A stretch of 64,000 bases of DNA from Flavobacterium sp. W4I14 (GCA_030817875.1 JAUSZU010000001.1:4650001-4714000), one strand, 5' to 3'. Numbered from the stretch's first letter, positions 43,657 to 52,970 are shown. Notes: generated by a model from the sequence alone, not told the origin. Numbers and translations are program-made.

Positions 43657-44004
43657 ATGGAACAGCCAATTGCAATGAACACTTTAAGTCAAATTTTGGA
43701 GAAATTGAGGCTGAAAGGAAAAGATAACGAATTAAAAATTTCTGATCATGGTAAGATGCAAAGTAAATCGCTCGGAAAAATTTATAGCCCCGAAGATTTA
43801 ACCATTGTTAAAACTTATCGCTTTGAAGGGGACTCAGACCCTGCAGACAATTCGGTATTATATCTGGTAGAAGATCAGGAAAAAAATATTGGGTATATAT
43901 TAGATGCTTACGGCATCTACTCTGATAATGAGGGACCGGCATTTGATGATTTCTTAAAGAAAATTCCGACCGAAAATAGAGACGAACAGGAATTATTCTG
44001 CTAA
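43657..44004 (+). CDS. Conserved hypothetical Bacteroidota protein
   Basis: A 115-residue soluble, acidic protein. It shows the pattern of a small Bacteroidota family often labelled phosphoribosylpyrophosphate synthetase in databases: YSPEDLTIVKTYRFEGDSDP (about 43-62), NSVLYLVED and IGYILDAYGIYSDNEGP (about 77-93). It lacks the PRPP-binding motif of real PRPP synthetases, so that label is not supported. Function is unknown. It is convergent with the TlpA-DUF3738 gene, separated by a perfect palindrome. Confidence 0.75.
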   Translation: MEQPIAMNTLSQILEKLRLKGKDNELKISDHGKMQSKSLGKIYSPEDLTIVKTYRFEGDSDPADNSVLYLVEDQEKNIGYILDAYGIYSDNEGPAFDDFLKKIPTENRDEQELFC

Positions 44005-44019
44005 TAAAATTTTAAAGAT

Positions 44020-44037
44020 GGTCCGGTTAACCGGACC
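44020..44037. terminator. 18-bp perfect palindrome between convergent genes
   Basis: GGTCCGGTTAACCGGACC is a perfect palindrome lying 15 bp after one stop and 5 bp before the other. A stem of 7 bp with TTAA loop could stop transcription from either side, although the T-tracts (ACTTTCT / ATCTTTAAA) are weak. Confidence 0.6.
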
Positions 44038-44042
44038 ACTTT

Positions 44043-45245
44043 CTATTTATAAAAAACCAGAACTTTCATCTTTCTATCCTGTTTAACCACATCTAATCCA
44101 ATATCATTAATCGATTTCAGAATACTTTCTCTATTTCTCATCGCTACATCTGTTTTAATATTGTACCGTTTTGTTAAACCTGTTTCATCTACAACTGGTA
44201 AACTAAATTCATTACTCAGATAATCGTTGGCAAAATTGGCTAAGGTAGCGCCCTGCCCGTCGTAACCTTGCCCGCTAAAACTGTAGCTCAGTTTTTCATT
44301 ACTTGATTCTTTTAGCTTAAAGTCTTTATTGATCAATGTATAAACAGGCATTAACCTATATTCTATCCTCGCCTTTACCGGGAGCAATACCCGAAGTTTG
44401 TTTTGTAGAATGACCATTAAACTATCCTTTTCTGCAGGCTTAACCAACAAGTCTAAAGAATAGAGTGTCTCTTTGTTATCAAAATCTGAAACTTCTTTTT
44501 CCGGAAGTTCATAAATCAATTGTTTTTCAGAAACGATACCATAAGCATCTTTATATAAGGAAGCTATTGAAGCATTGGTAAAGCTAATTCTACGTCCATC
44601 AAAAGCACTTCCATCACTATACCGCTTACTACCAGAAGGTTGGCCTTTTATATAACTTCGCAATGTAAAATTGTGGATTAATGTAGAGTCAACAGCAAAA
44701 ATATCATCATGGTTATTTACAGGTTTCTCCTTGATTTCTGCTGTAGATTTTATTGTTAATCCTTTTACTAACCGATCGATCATTTCCTGGTTAATAGAAT
44801 CACTTTTAACCAAGGCTACAACTTTACCTTTAGCATCCACAATTGCACTTTGCCCTACATATGCAAATGCAAACAGCTTGTAAAAAAATTCGGATGTATC
44901 ACTAGAGAGCCAAACCTTTGACGCTTTTTTTATCAGGTAATTTTGGAGCCTCGAAGGCTTTTCGTTAGAAATGCCAATTACCTGAATGCTTGCCGGATTA
45001 CGCAACTGTAGTTTGGCCAGCGCATCCATTTCGGGAATGCAAGGACTACACCAGGTGCCCCATAAGTTTAAGATATAAATCTTATTATCTTGTTTTTGTC
45101 CAAGCTGAATAGATTTAACAGGGGAATTGATTAAGTTTTTGATCAATACATCCGGGAATTGATCACCAGTTTTGATCTGAACACCCTGTGCTAGCGCACT
45201 ATATGTACATATAGATAATATTAGATTAAAAAATATTGCTTTCAT
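44043..45245 (-). CDS. TlpA-like thioredoxin with C-terminal DUF3738 domain
   Basis: A protein of about 400 residues with a signal peptide from ATG 45245 (MKAIFFNLILSICTYS, cleavage near ALAQG). The thioredoxin half (about 20-150) has the active site NLWGTWCSPCIPEMD with CxxC. The C-terminal half (about 190-400) matches DUF3738: KARIEYRLMPVYTLINKD, SFSGQGYDGQGATLANFAND and a VVDETGLTKRYNIKTD end. This fusion is known from Bacteroidota; DUF3738 is mostly seen in exported proteins with unknown ligands. It is divergent from the histidine-kinase gene, so the pair may be co-regulated. Confidence 0.85.
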   Translation of the reverse strand: MKAIFFNLILSICTYSALAQGVQIKTGDQFPDVLIKNLINSPVKSIQLGQKQDNKIYILNLWGTWCSPCIPEMDALAKLQLRNPASIQVIGISNEKPSRLQNYLIKKASKVWLSSDTSEFFYKLFAFAYVGQSAIVDAKGKVVALVKSDSINQEMIDRLVKGLTIKSTAEIKEKPVNNHDDIFAVDSTLIHNFTLRSYIKGQPSGSKRYSDGSAFDGRRISFTNASIASLYKDAYGIVSEKQLIYELPEKEVSDFDNKETLYSLDLLVKPAEKDSLMVILQNKLRVLLPVKARIEYRLMPVYTLINKDFKLKESSNEKLSYSFSGQGYDGQGATLANFANDYLSNEFSLPVVDETGLTKRYNIKTDVAMRNRESILKSINDIGLDVVKQDRKMKVLVFYK

Positions 45246-45363
45246 AATTTTTTGTTTAACCAAAATTGAGCAAAACCAATTTTAAACTCAGTTATCGGAG
45301 ATGTTATTTTAGGTTATATTATGTTAATGCAATATTTAGATTTAGAGATTTAACATACATTTG

Positions 45364-46866
45364 ATGATGCGAAAAAGTGCCAATATTTTAATTACAATCT
45401 GTTTTTCGGTAATGGTGGCACTTTTATCGTTGCAGGTATATTGGATTGTTAACTATTACAAAACGACTTTAAAAGATTTTGAAAAGGAAGTTAACCTTGC
45501 TTTCGAAGATGGAATAAAAAAAGAGCTCGATTTACGCTGCGATACGATTCAAAACATTATTGAAAAAAAACTTTTAGATACCAATGCTTTTTCGATTAGT
45601 GCCAGATTTGATAAAAAAGACAAAAAATATATCTACACGGTAAGTGCAAAAGGTGATGAGAAAGATAAATTTTCATCTTCATTTAGCTTATCAGATTATA
45701 GTAAGGCACTTCCAAAAAACAAAAGTGATACCAGTGTACGCAAACATGTTGCTGGCCACCTTGCACTCTTAATGAGAGAAGAAGATCTGGAATCGCATGT
45801 TATTTACTACCGGACGCAAAAGCTTGGTCTTTTTATGAATGAACAGGCCAATAAATACCAGTTCGACACCACCCGTTTAAGGCCTGCATTTAACATTTAT
45901 TTAAAAGCAAGGAGCATTGAAATACCTTATAGCTTTATTGTTAAAAAGGTTGACAGCACCAACAATAAGGGTGTAAAAAAGCTTGATTATGCTTTTGCTA
46001 CCAGGGCATTTCAAACCTACCGTTATACCGACAATCAACGCTATGTAAGGGCAATGTTTAAAAGTCCATCGGCTTACATTCTTTCTAGAATGGCCTTACT
46101 TCTGTTTTCTTCGTTCGCGATGATTGTTATAGTATCGGGCTGTATGGTCATCCTACTAAAAAGGCTTTTTTGGGAGAAAAGATTATCCATAATTAAGAAC
46201 GATTTCATCAGCAATATTACCCACGAATTCAAAACACCTATCTCAACTGTCTCGGTTGCCATTGAAGCCTTGAATAACCCGATAATCCGCAGTGATGATG
46301 ATAAATATAACCGATACCTGATCCATGCAAAAAATGAAATTGAACGATTAAATATTTTAGTTGATAAAGTATTAAATATTGCCATTTATGAGGATGGTAA
46401 ATCTCCCTTATTAAAAGAAAAAGTTTTTTTCGACAATAAAATAATGGAGATAATACACCTTCATGAAATGAAAGCCGAGAAAAGGATTTCTATCGATTAT
46501 AAAAACAATAGTCAACTAAATGAGATAAATGTTGATCCTACTCAGTTTCAGCATGCAATAAGCAACATTATAGATAATGCAATAAAATATTCGGATGAAA
46601 AACCCCTGATTAGCATAGCCGTTCAAAAGAAAGACAATTTTCTAATCATACAAATTGAAGACAATGGCATTGGAATAGCTGAAAAAGACATTTCTGCGGT
46701 GTTCGAGAAATTCTACCGGGTAAGTACCGGAAATAGTCATCCGGTAAAAGGGCATGGATTAGGGTTAAATTATGTGAAACAGATCATGCATCTACACAAT
46801 GGCTGGTATAAAATTGAAAGTAAACTAGGTAAAGGAACTAAAATCACATTGGGATGGCCACTTTAA
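45364..46866 (+). CDS. Sensor histidine kinase
   Basis: A histidine kinase of about 500 residues. It has a membrane helix (about 8-28), a periplasmic sensor of about 210 residues with no named domain, a second helix (about 239-260), then HisKA with NDFISNITHEFKTPIS (about 279-294, phospho-His) and the HATPase domain: N-box IDNAIKYSD, G1 DNGIGIAEKD and G2 GHGLGLNYVKQIM. Start ATG 45364 or 45367 is preferred over TTG 45361. It overlaps the response-regulator gene by 13 bp, so they form a two-component pair. The neighbouring divergent TlpA-DUF3738 gene is a candidate target. Confidence 0.93.
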   Translation: MMRKSANILITICFSVMVALLSLQVYWIVNYYKTTLKDFEKEVNLAFEDGIKKELDLRCDTIQNIIEKKLLDTNAFSISARFDKKDKKYIYTVSAKGDEKDKFSSSFSLSDYSKALPKNKSDTSVRKHVAGHLALLMREEDLESHVIYYRTQKLGLFMNEQANKYQFDTTRLRPAFNIYLKARSIEIPYSFIVKKVDSTNNKGVKKLDYAFATRAFQTYRYTDNQRYVRAMFKSPSAYILSRMALLLFSSFAMIVIVSGCMVILLKRLFWEKRLSIIKNDFISNITHEFKTPISTVSVAIEALNNPIIRSDDDKYNRYLIHAKNEIERLNILVDKVLNIAIYEDGKSPLLKEKVFFDNKIMEIIHLHEMKAEKRISIDYKNNSQLNEINVDPTQFQHAISNIIDNAIKYSDEKPLISIAVQKKDNFLIIQIEDNGIGIAEKDISAVFEKFYRVSTGNSHPVKGHGLGLNYVKQIMHLHNGWYKIESKLGKGTKITLGWPL

Positions 46867-47549
46867 ATAAAATTCTCTTTGTAGAAGACGAGCCCGCACT
46901 TGCCGAAATAGTTAAAGAAACATTAGCCTTAAAAGGATTTGAAGTTATACATACTTTAACCGCGAAAGAAACCATTAACCAATACCATAAATTAAAGCCC
47001 GATATATTAATATTAGATGTAATGCTCCCTGATGGCGATGGTTTCTCCATTGCAAAACAACTGAGACAGATTGATATGGTAACGCCGATTATATTTTTAA
47101 CATCAAAATCGCTTCCTACCGATGTGGTTATGGGTTTCGAAAGTGGTGGAAACGACTATTTAAAAAAACCTTTTAGTATAGAAGAACTCACCATCAGGAT
47201 AAAAGCATTATTAAGCCAAAACCGACTTGTTATTAAACCTGAAAATATTGAAAAACAGCCCATAAAAATAGGCAACTACCAATTTTATTATCCAAAAGGT
47301 GTTTTAACTATAGCGAATAGTCAAAGAACCTTAACCACCCGAGAGGCTGAAATATTACAAATGCTTTTGCTCAATAAAAACAATATGTTAGAGCGTAATG
47401 TGATTTTGAATGCACTATGGAGCAATAATGATTATTTCTCTGGCAGAAGCCTTGATGTATTTATAACGAAACTTAGGAAATATTTAAAGGATGATCCGTC
47501 TATTTTCATTATAAATATTAGGGGGCAGGGTTATAAATTAGTTTATTAA
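46854..47549 (+). CDS. OmpR-family response regulator
   Basis: A 231-residue regulator with a receiver domain (about 4-118; EDEPALAE acidic pair, phospho-Asp in PDILILDVMLPDGDGF at about residue 54, Thr in IIFLTSKS and Lys in YLKKPFS) and a C-terminal OmpR/PhoB winged helix (about 140-231) with TTREAEILQMLLLNKNN and SLDVFITKLRKYLK. The ATG lies inside the end of the kinase gene. It is the partner of the preceding kinase. Confidence 0.95.
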   Translation: MATLNKILFVEDEPALAEIVKETLALKGFEVIHTLTAKETINQYHKLKPDILILDVMLPDGDGFSIAKQLRQIDMVTPIIFLTSKSLPTDVVMGFESGGNDYLKKPFSIEELTIRIKALLSQNRLVIKPENIEKQPIKIGNYQFYYPKGVLTIANSQRTLTTREAEILQMLLLNKNNMLERNVILNALWSNNDYFSGRSLDVFITKLRKYLKDDPSIFIINIRGQGYKLVY

Positions 47550-47572
47550 GCTTTAACAATATTATAATTCCG

Positions 47573-47580
47573 TAATTTTG
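47573..47580 (+). promoter_or_regulatory. -7 promoter motif of the EamA gene
   Basis: TAATTTTG, an exact TAnnTTTG. The TTG in this motif explains a spurious upstream start. It lies 21 bp before the ATG at 47602, which gives a normal short leader. Confidence 0.6.
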
Positions 47581-47601
47581 CGCCTCATTTACGAGCACCG
47601 A

Positions 47602-48453
47602 ATGAAAAGCAAAATCAATATCCCACCCATACCGGCCGTTTTACTGTCTATTATCAGCGTGCAATGTGGGGCGGCAATTGCAAAAGGGCTTTTTCCGCAA
47701 ATTGGCGCCGCTGCTACCGCATCGTTACGGATCGGTTTATCAGCCGCCATCTTATTAATCGCTTTTAGGCCAAACCTGTTTAAACTAAATGCCAAACAAT
47801 GGAAATATGTTACCCTATACGGTGTTTGTTTAGGGGTAATGAATATGGTTTTCTATATGGCTATAGCAAGAATTCCGATCGGTTTAGGCGTAACTTTAGA
47901 ATTTGTTGGTCCACTGGGCCTGGCTATTTTTGGATCTAAAAAACCTGTGGATTTCCTTTGGGTAATACTGGCCGCAGCCGGCATTGCACTAATTGCTCCC
48001 TGGACCAGTACAGGGCTAAATGTTCTTGGTGTATTATTGGCACTTTTAGCTGGTATCTTTTGGGCAGCCTATATTATACTGGGTGGTAGAATCTCAAAAA
48101 TAATGAAAGGCGGAGATGCTGTTGCCATTGGAATGTTATTCGCTACCCTGGTCATCTTGCCATTTGGTATTTTTAGCAGCGGTTTAAATTGCCTGAATCC
48201 GAAATTACTGGGTTTAGGAGCAGCGCTTGCGCTACTATCAAGCGCCATCCCATTTACCCTCGAAATGAGAGCCCTTAAGCAGCTCCCTGCCCGGACTTTC
48301 AGTATTTTAATGAGCCTCGAACCCGCTATGGCTTCATTAGCTGCACTCGTTTTTTTACAAGAATACCTTACTTTAAAAGAGTGTTTTGCCGTGGCTTTCG
48401 TTGTTATTGCTTCCGCGGGTTCTTCGTTAACAGCCAGACGTGCAAAACTGTAA
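47602..48453 (+). CDS. EamA family transporter (RhtA-like)
   Basis: A protein of about 283 residues with ten membrane helices in two EamA repeats. The first repeat includes VQCGAAIAKGLFPQIGAAAT and SLRIGLSAAILLIAF, and the second SSAIPFTLEMRALKQLPART and FSILMSLEPAMASLAALVFL, the latter a strong RhtA-like signature (homoserine/threonine exporters). Start ATG 47602 is preferred over the TTG at 47578, which lies inside the promoter motif. The substrate is unknown, probably an amino acid or nucleobase. Confidence 0.9.
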   Translation: MKSKINIPPIPAVLLSIISVQCGAAIAKGLFPQIGAAATASLRIGLSAAILLIAFRPNLFKLNAKQWKYVTLYGVCLGVMNMVFYMAIARIPIGLGVTLEFVGPLGLAIFGSKKPVDFLWVILAAAGIALIAPWTSTGLNVLGVLLALLAGIFWAAYIILGGRISKIMKGGDAVAIGMLFATLVILPFGIFSSGLNCLNPKLLGLGAALALLSSAIPFTLEMRALKQLPARTFSILMSLEPAMASLAALVFLQEYLTLKECFAVAFVVIASAGSSLTARRAKL

Positions 48454-48738
48454 TCAGGCCAGTTTTTCTGTTTTATAGATTACAATGCCATCCGTCAACC
48501 TATCTGCTTGCGCTACAAAGGCTAAAATATAAGGCTGCTGATCGTGGAGATCCAAACCTGTCTGATCTTTCCACTCCTCTTGAAAAATAAAAGTATTATC
48601 AACTGCAGATTCATGCAGATCGTACTGGATGCAGGCTTCTTCTTTACGGGAATTTGCAACCATATCCAGCAGCATAGTTCTTAATGCCGCTGTGGTCTCT
48701 TTCTTACTTTTAACAATTGCTGTTAGATAAATGCTCAT
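48454..48738 (-). CDS. Putative quinol monooxygenase (ABM domain)
   Basis: A 94-residue antibiotic-biosynthesis-monooxygenase (ABM) domain protein, related to YgiN. The pattern is TAIVKSKKETTAALRTMLLD, the central SRKEEACIQYDLHESAVDN and FIFQEEWKDQTGLDLHDQQP. The gene overlaps the end of the MdaB-like quinone reductase gene by 29 bp. The pairing of MdaB and YgiN is well known and reflects a quinone redox cycle, so this assignment is well supported by context. Confidence 0.9.
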   Translation of the reverse strand: MSIYLTAIVKSKKETTAALRTMLLDMVANSRKEEACIQYDLHESAVDNTFIFQEEWKDQTGLDLHDQQPYILAFVAQADRLTDGIVIYKTEKLA

Positions 48739-49339
48739 ATACTGCTGTATTTAAAAAATTTTGGGTTAAATGTTCCTCGTGCAATTTAAGTGCACTTCTA
48801 ATATCTGCATTCTTTTCTACATCGTGAAAATGGATGCCATCTATGCGTTCCATTCCGGTAAAAGCGTTCATTCTATGAAAACCAAACAATACACCATCAT
48901 CTACACTGGTTTCCATAAAAAATTCTTCTGGTAACGTAAATGCTTCTTTTGGTGCGTTCCATGATGATGTTACCATGTACTTACGACCATGCAACATCCC
49001 TCCGGTGCCGTAGTTTCTCGTCGGATTATCTGCTTTACGGCCATCACTTGTATAGATTCCCTTTTTATGTCCTTCGGTAAACACAACATCTATATATTGT
49101 TTAAAACCATATGGTAACTGAAACCACCAGATGGGTGTATGATAAATTACAACATCTGCCCAAACATATTTTTCTACCTCCTCTTTCGGATCGTAATCAT
49201 GATTGATGTTAGTTGTTTTTACTTCGAAATCTGCTAATGAGGAAAAGAAACTGGCTGTAGCATCAGCTATTGTTTCGTTAAATCTTCCGCCAGAGTGACC
49301 AAACTTTTGTCCCCCGTTAATGATGAATATTTTTGTCAT
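48710..49339 (-). CDS. NAD(P)H-dependent quinone reductase, MdaB-like
   Basis: A 209-residue flavodoxin-like oxidoreductase. It has the FMN loop INGGQKFGHSGGRFNETIAD (about 6-25), the aromatic YHTPIWWFQLPYGFKQYIDVVF (about 70-91, in two parts) typical of MdaB, and GGMLHGRKYMVTSSWNAPKE (about 112-131). It reduces quinones by two electrons. The downstream YgiN-like monooxygenase overlaps it. A LysR gene is divergent, and TAnnTTTG motifs face both ways in the gap. Confidence 0.92.
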   Translation of the reverse strand: MTKIFIINGGQKFGHSGGRFNETIADATASFFSSLADFEVKTTNINHDYDPKEEVEKYVWADVVIYHTPIWWFQLPYGFKQYIDVVFTEGHKKGIYTSDGRKADNPTRNYGTGGMLHGRKYMVTSSWNAPKEAFTLPEEFFMETSVDDGVLFGFHRMNAFTGMERIDGIHFHDVEKNADIRSALKLHEEHLTQNFLNTAVYEHLSNSNC

Positions 49340-49362
49340 TTCGTTTTTCTGTTTTGATAAGA

Positions 49363-49370
49363 CAAAATTA
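49363..49370 (-). promoter_or_regulatory. -7 promoter motif of the MdaB/ABM operon
   Basis: The minus strand reads TAATTTTG, an exact TAnnTTTG, 23 bp before the ATG at 49339. The divergent LysR gene has its own motif at 49407-49414, so the two promoters are about 40 bp apart. Confidence 0.55.
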
Positions 49371-49406
49371 CAGCGCCTAAATCTATTATTAAAACAAGTT
49401 AATTCA

Positions 49407-49414
49407 TAGCTTTG
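49407..49414 (+). promoter_or_regulatory. -7 promoter motif of the divergent LysR gene
   Basis: TAGCTTTG, an exact TAnnTTTG, 24 bp before the chosen ATG at 49439. The TTG inside it is a false start for a longer frame. Confidence 0.55.
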
Positions 49415-49438
49415 TATCAGAATTATAATAGCAAAATT

Positions 49439-50341
49439 ATGGTTAATTTAGAATGGTACAGAAGTTTTAAGGCAATTTATAAAACAGGAACCTTAACCGG
49501 TGCAGCAGAGAACCTGTTTATTTCGCAGCCTGGGGTAAGTTTGCACTTAAGTTCCTTAGAAAGTTATGTTGGCTACAAACTGTTCGAACGTACGGGCAGG
49601 AAGATGATCCCGACCGAAAAAGGGAAAGTGCTTTATAATTTCATTGTAGAGCCGCTTACAAAACTTGAGGATGCCGAAAAGCATTTTCAAAAAAGCACGG
49701 AGAAACATACACCAACCATTAGCGTAGGCATGTGTTTCGAAACTTTTCAGATTACGCTCGAGCAGTATATTTCTACACTTCCTTTTAATGTAATTATCCG
49801 CTTTGGCGAATATCCTGAAATGTTAGATCAATTGGATAAAGGTATTTTAGACCTGATTATTACCCCACAAAAAGGCAATTCGTCCAATGTAGAACATGAG
49901 GCTTTTTCTTCCGAAACCATTGTTTTAGTAGGCGGCATTGAAACTGATGGACAAACTTTTAATTCGTTGGTTAAAAAGAAAGATTTAGCCAGTATGGAAG
50001 CTTGGTTAAAACAGCAAAAATGGTATGGAACTGCTGGCGATATGGAGCACCTTTTACGTTTCTGGCAGCTTAACTTTGGCAAGCATGCCGATTTCCGTCC
50101 TAACTACATTGTACCTAACCTCAATTCGATTGTGCGCTGCTTATCCGGAGGAAAAGGCTTGGCTATTATACCCGATTTTCTTTGCAAAAAAGAAGTTGAA
50201 GAAGGAAAAGTAAAAGTAATTTGGGAAGGCACTTCAAAACTGACCAACACTTTATACTTTGGTTGTAGGAAAAACACCCAGTATGCATCAGAAATTCACA
50301 TCATTAAAAAACTTTTTAAGGAGGTTATGGTTAGTATATAG
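49439..50341 (+). CDS. LysR-family regulator of the MdaB operon
   Basis: A protein of about 300 residues. The N-terminal winged helix is WYRSFKAIYKTGTLTGAAEN and LFISQPGVSLHLSSLE (about 5-42), and the effector domain (about 85-300) follows with TISVGMCFETFQITL and CLSGGKGLAIIPDFLCKK. The ATG 49439 is preferred over the TTG at 49412 inside the promoter motif. Divergent orientation to mdaB/ABM suggests it responds to quinones or redox stress and controls that operon. Confidence 0.92.
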   Translation: MVNLEWYRSFKAIYKTGTLTGAAENLFISQPGVSLHLSSLESYVGYKLFERTGRKMIPTEKGKVLYNFIVEPLTKLEDAEKHFQKSTEKHTPTISVGMCFETFQITLEQYISTLPFNVIIRFGEYPEMLDQLDKGILDLIITPQKGNSSNVEHEAFSSETIVLVGGIETDGQTFNSLVKKKDLASMEAWLKQQKWYGTAGDMEHLLRFWQLNFGKHADFRPNYIVPNLNSIVRCLSGGKGLAIIPDFLCKKEVEEGKVKVIWEGTSKLTNTLYFGCRKNTQYASEIHIIKKLFKEVMVSI

Positions 50342-50377
50342 TTTATATCGAAAATGATCATGGTTAGATCCCTGATT

Positions 50378-50385
50378 TAATTTTG
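50378..50385 (+). promoter_or_regulatory. -7 promoter motif of the multi-PAS kinase gene
   Basis: TAATTTTG, an exact TAnnTTTG, 50 bp before the ATG at 50436. No clear -33 element. Confidence 0.5.
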
Positions 50386-50435
50386 TTTGGACAATAGATA
50401 AATAATTATTTCAGACAATACTTTAAGCTTCCATA

Positions 50436-52928
50436 ATGAGTTATCCTAATCACCTGTTAAGTAGCGATCAATTATTAGAAGTTTTTAATTTGACCCATAC
50501 GGCCACAGCTGTTCATGTTGGCGAAACGGCTGTAATTCAAGCGGCTAATGATGCCATGCTCAGAATCTGGGGAAAAGACAGAAGCATAATCGGAAAATCG
50601 CTGGAAGACGCCTTACCGGAGTTAAAGGGGCAGCCTTTTATTGAGATGTTCAGGAAAGTTTGGTTAGAAGGCTCAGTTATCTCAGGAAAAGATACCGCAG
50701 CGGATCTGATGATCGACGGTAAACTGCAAACATTTTATTTTGATTTTGAATACCGGGCAATAAAAAACGATGCGGGTAAAACCATCTGCATTTTACATAC
50801 AGCAATTGATGTAAGCGAGCGGGTACTGAGACAGCAAGCTGTAGAACAGGCGCTTGAAAGAGAAGAGGCGTTACAACGCGAACAAACTTTAAATGAAGAA
50901 CTGGCGGCAACAGTAGAAGAACTTGCCACAACCAATGAAGAACTTGTGGCCACAAATGAAGAGCTTCAGGAAACACAAGAAACGCTGCACGTTTTAAACA
51001 ACGAACTGGAATTAAGGGTGGTTGAGCGATTTAACCAGCTTTCGGAAAGCGAAAAGCGCTTTAGAACCATGGCAGAAGGAACCGATATTTTTATTGCTGT
51101 TGGTGATGAAAGTGGAAATGCCATTTATTTCAATAAACCCTGGATGGAATTAACAGGCAGATCCGTGAAAGACCTCCTGGCCTTTGGCTGGGCAGATTTA
51201 ATACATCCTGAAGACCGGGATAGGTATGTAAATATTTACCTTTCTGCACTTGCCGAAAAAAAACCTTTTACCGGCGAATTTAGAATACTCACCAAAAAAG
51301 GCGACTACAGATGGTTGCTTGCGAGTGGTCCGCCACGGTTTCATGCCGATGGCTCATTTGCCGGTTATATTAGCTCTTGCATTGACATTACAGAACGAAA
51401 GTTAATTGAAATAGAGCGACTTAACCTGAACAAACTTATAGAGGCGAGTTCAGAATTTATCGGCATAGCCGAATTGGATATGTCAATCCAGTACCTAAAT
51501 CCTGCCGCATTACAAAAACTAGGTTGGTCTGGCATTTCGAACAGAACAATCTTAGATTGTGTTTTTCCCGAGGATCGATTAATGGCTGAGGAAATTCTAC
51601 CAGGGATTTTAAAGAATAATACCTTCAGACAGGAAATTCGGTTCTGGAATGAAAAAACAGGCATTCCTTTTTGGATTGAATGGAATGGCTTTGCCATTCG
51701 AAATGAAACCGATGAAATAGTTGCCATCGCTACGGTAAGTCCTGATATTACAGATCGAAAACTTTATCAGGAAGAACTGCAAGATATAAATATGGAAATG
51801 GCAGCAGCAAACGAAGAGCTGGCCACTACAAATGAAGAACTTGCTAAAACGCATGATGACCTGATCAGGTACACCAATAAACTATCAGACAGTGAGGAAA
51901 AACTCAGACAGGCGATAGAAACGGGTAGAATGGGTACCTGGAGCATTAATCCGAAAACACTTGAAGTTACCATGTCGAGCTTTGTTAAAGACTTGCTGGG
52001 CTTGCCATTGGATAAACCTGCCGAAATGGATATGATTATGAAGGCCGTGAATCCAGATTACCATAACATGCTTTTTTCGGCGCTCGATAATGCCATGAAA
52101 AACCATTTACCCAGCGATATGGAATACCCGATTAACAATTTAATCGATGGGCAGGAAAAATGGGTTAGAGCAACCGGGCGTGTATTTTTAGACCAACATG
52201 GAGATCCCACAGAATATTCTGGTCTTTTCATCGATATTACGGAGCAAAAATTAGATGAGCTCCGAAAAAACGACTTCATCGGAATGGTCAGCCATGAGTT
52301 AAAAACACCACTAACTGCAATTAATGGTTTTGTGCAGGTTTTGCAACGTAAAGCGAAAAAAGATGAAGATAATTATGCCATTATCGCTTTAGATAAAGCG
52401 CACAGCCAGATCAGGAAAATGACTACTATGATTAATGGTTTCTTAAATGTATCACGTTTAGAATCCGGCAAGCTGCTTATCGAAAAAACAAACTTTAGCT
52501 TGGATGAACTGCTGAAAGAAACCATCGAAGAAACTTATGTGTCACAATCTTCACATCAAATTATATTAAACCCAACATGCGAGGTTAACATTAATGCCGA
52601 TAGGAATAAAATCGGAAATGTGATTTCTAATCTGATCAGCAATGGCTTAAAATACTCAGATAATGGTACACGTATCGAGATTACCTGCAAATTGCACCAT
52701 ACTGAAGTTGAAATTCAGATTAAAGATGAGGGAATAGGTATAAAGCCTGAAGATATTGATAAACTTTTCGAACGTTATTACCGCGTGCAGGGTAATCACA
52801 CCATTTCTGGTTTTGGAATCGGACTTTACTTAAGCGCCGAAATTATTGAAAGACATGGCGGCCGGATATGGGCAGAAAGCGAGGAAGGTAAGGGTTCCGT
52901 TTTTTATTTTACCTTACCATTGGGTTAA
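50436..52928 (+). CDS. Multi-PAS soluble histidine kinase
   Basis: An 830-residue cytosolic kinase without membrane helices. In order: PAS1 (about 8-130); a coiled coil (about 138-202) built of repeats like EELATTNEELVATNEEL; PAS2 (about 208-330, SEKRFRTMAEGTDIFIAVGD, PAC end SCIDITERK); PAS3 (about 335-447); a second short coiled coil with ANEELATTNEELAKTHDDL (about 460-480); PAS4 (about 490-605); HisKA with NDFIGMVSHELKTPLTAING (about 611-630); and the HATPase with SNGLKYSDN and GFGIGLYLSAEIIERHGG. There is no paired response regulator nearby, so the target is unknown. Four PAS domains suggest it integrates several signals. Confidence 0.92.
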   Translation: MSYPNHLLSSDQLLEVFNLTHTATAVHVGETAVIQAANDAMLRIWGKDRSIIGKSLEDALPELKGQPFIEMFRKVWLEGSVISGKDTAADLMIDGKLQTFYFDFEYRAIKNDAGKTICILHTAIDVSERVLRQQAVEQALEREEALQREQTLNEELAATVEELATTNEELVATNEELQETQETLHVLNNELELRVVERFNQLSESEKRFRTMAEGTDIFIAVGDESGNAIYFNKPWMELTGRSVKDLLAFGWADLIHPEDRDRYVNIYLSALAEKKPFTGEFRILTKKGDYRWLLASGPPRFHADGSFAGYISSCIDITERKLIEIERLNLNKLIEASSEFIGIAELDMSIQYLNPAALQKLGWSGISNRTILDCVFPEDRLMAEEILPGILKNNTFRQEIRFWNEKTGIPFWIEWNGFAIRNETDEIVAIATVSPDITDRKLYQEELQDINMEMAAANEELATTNEELAKTHDDLIRYTNKLSDSEEKLRQAIETGRMGTWSINPKTLEVTMSSFVKDLLGLPLDKPAEMDMIMKAVNPDYHNMLFSALDNAMKNHLPSDMEYPINNLIDGQEKWVRATGRVFLDQHGDPTEYSGLFIDITEQKLDELRKNDFIGMVSHELKTPLTAINGFVQVLQRKAKKDEDNYAIIALDKAHSQIRKMTTMINGFLNVSRLESGKLLIEKTNFSLDELLKETIEETYVSQSSHQIILNPTCEVNINADRNKIGNVISNLISNGLKYSDNGTRIEITCKLHHTEVEIQIKDEGIGIKPEDIDKLFERYYRVQGNHTISGFGIGLYLSAEIIERHGGRIWAESEEGKGSVFYFTLPLG

Positions 52929-52970
52929 TTTATCACAGCCATTACTGCAAAGTATACAGCGTTTTCGAAA

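Noticed and set aside
43657..44004. Annotation as phosphoribosylpyrophosphate synthetase
   Set aside because: The protein is 115 residues and lacks the PRPP-binding signature; the label is a known mis-transfer for this small family.
45356..45363. TACATTTG as a promoter for the histidine kinase
   Set aside because: It matches TAnnTTTG but ends directly at the start codon, so transcription would begin inside the gene; probably chance.
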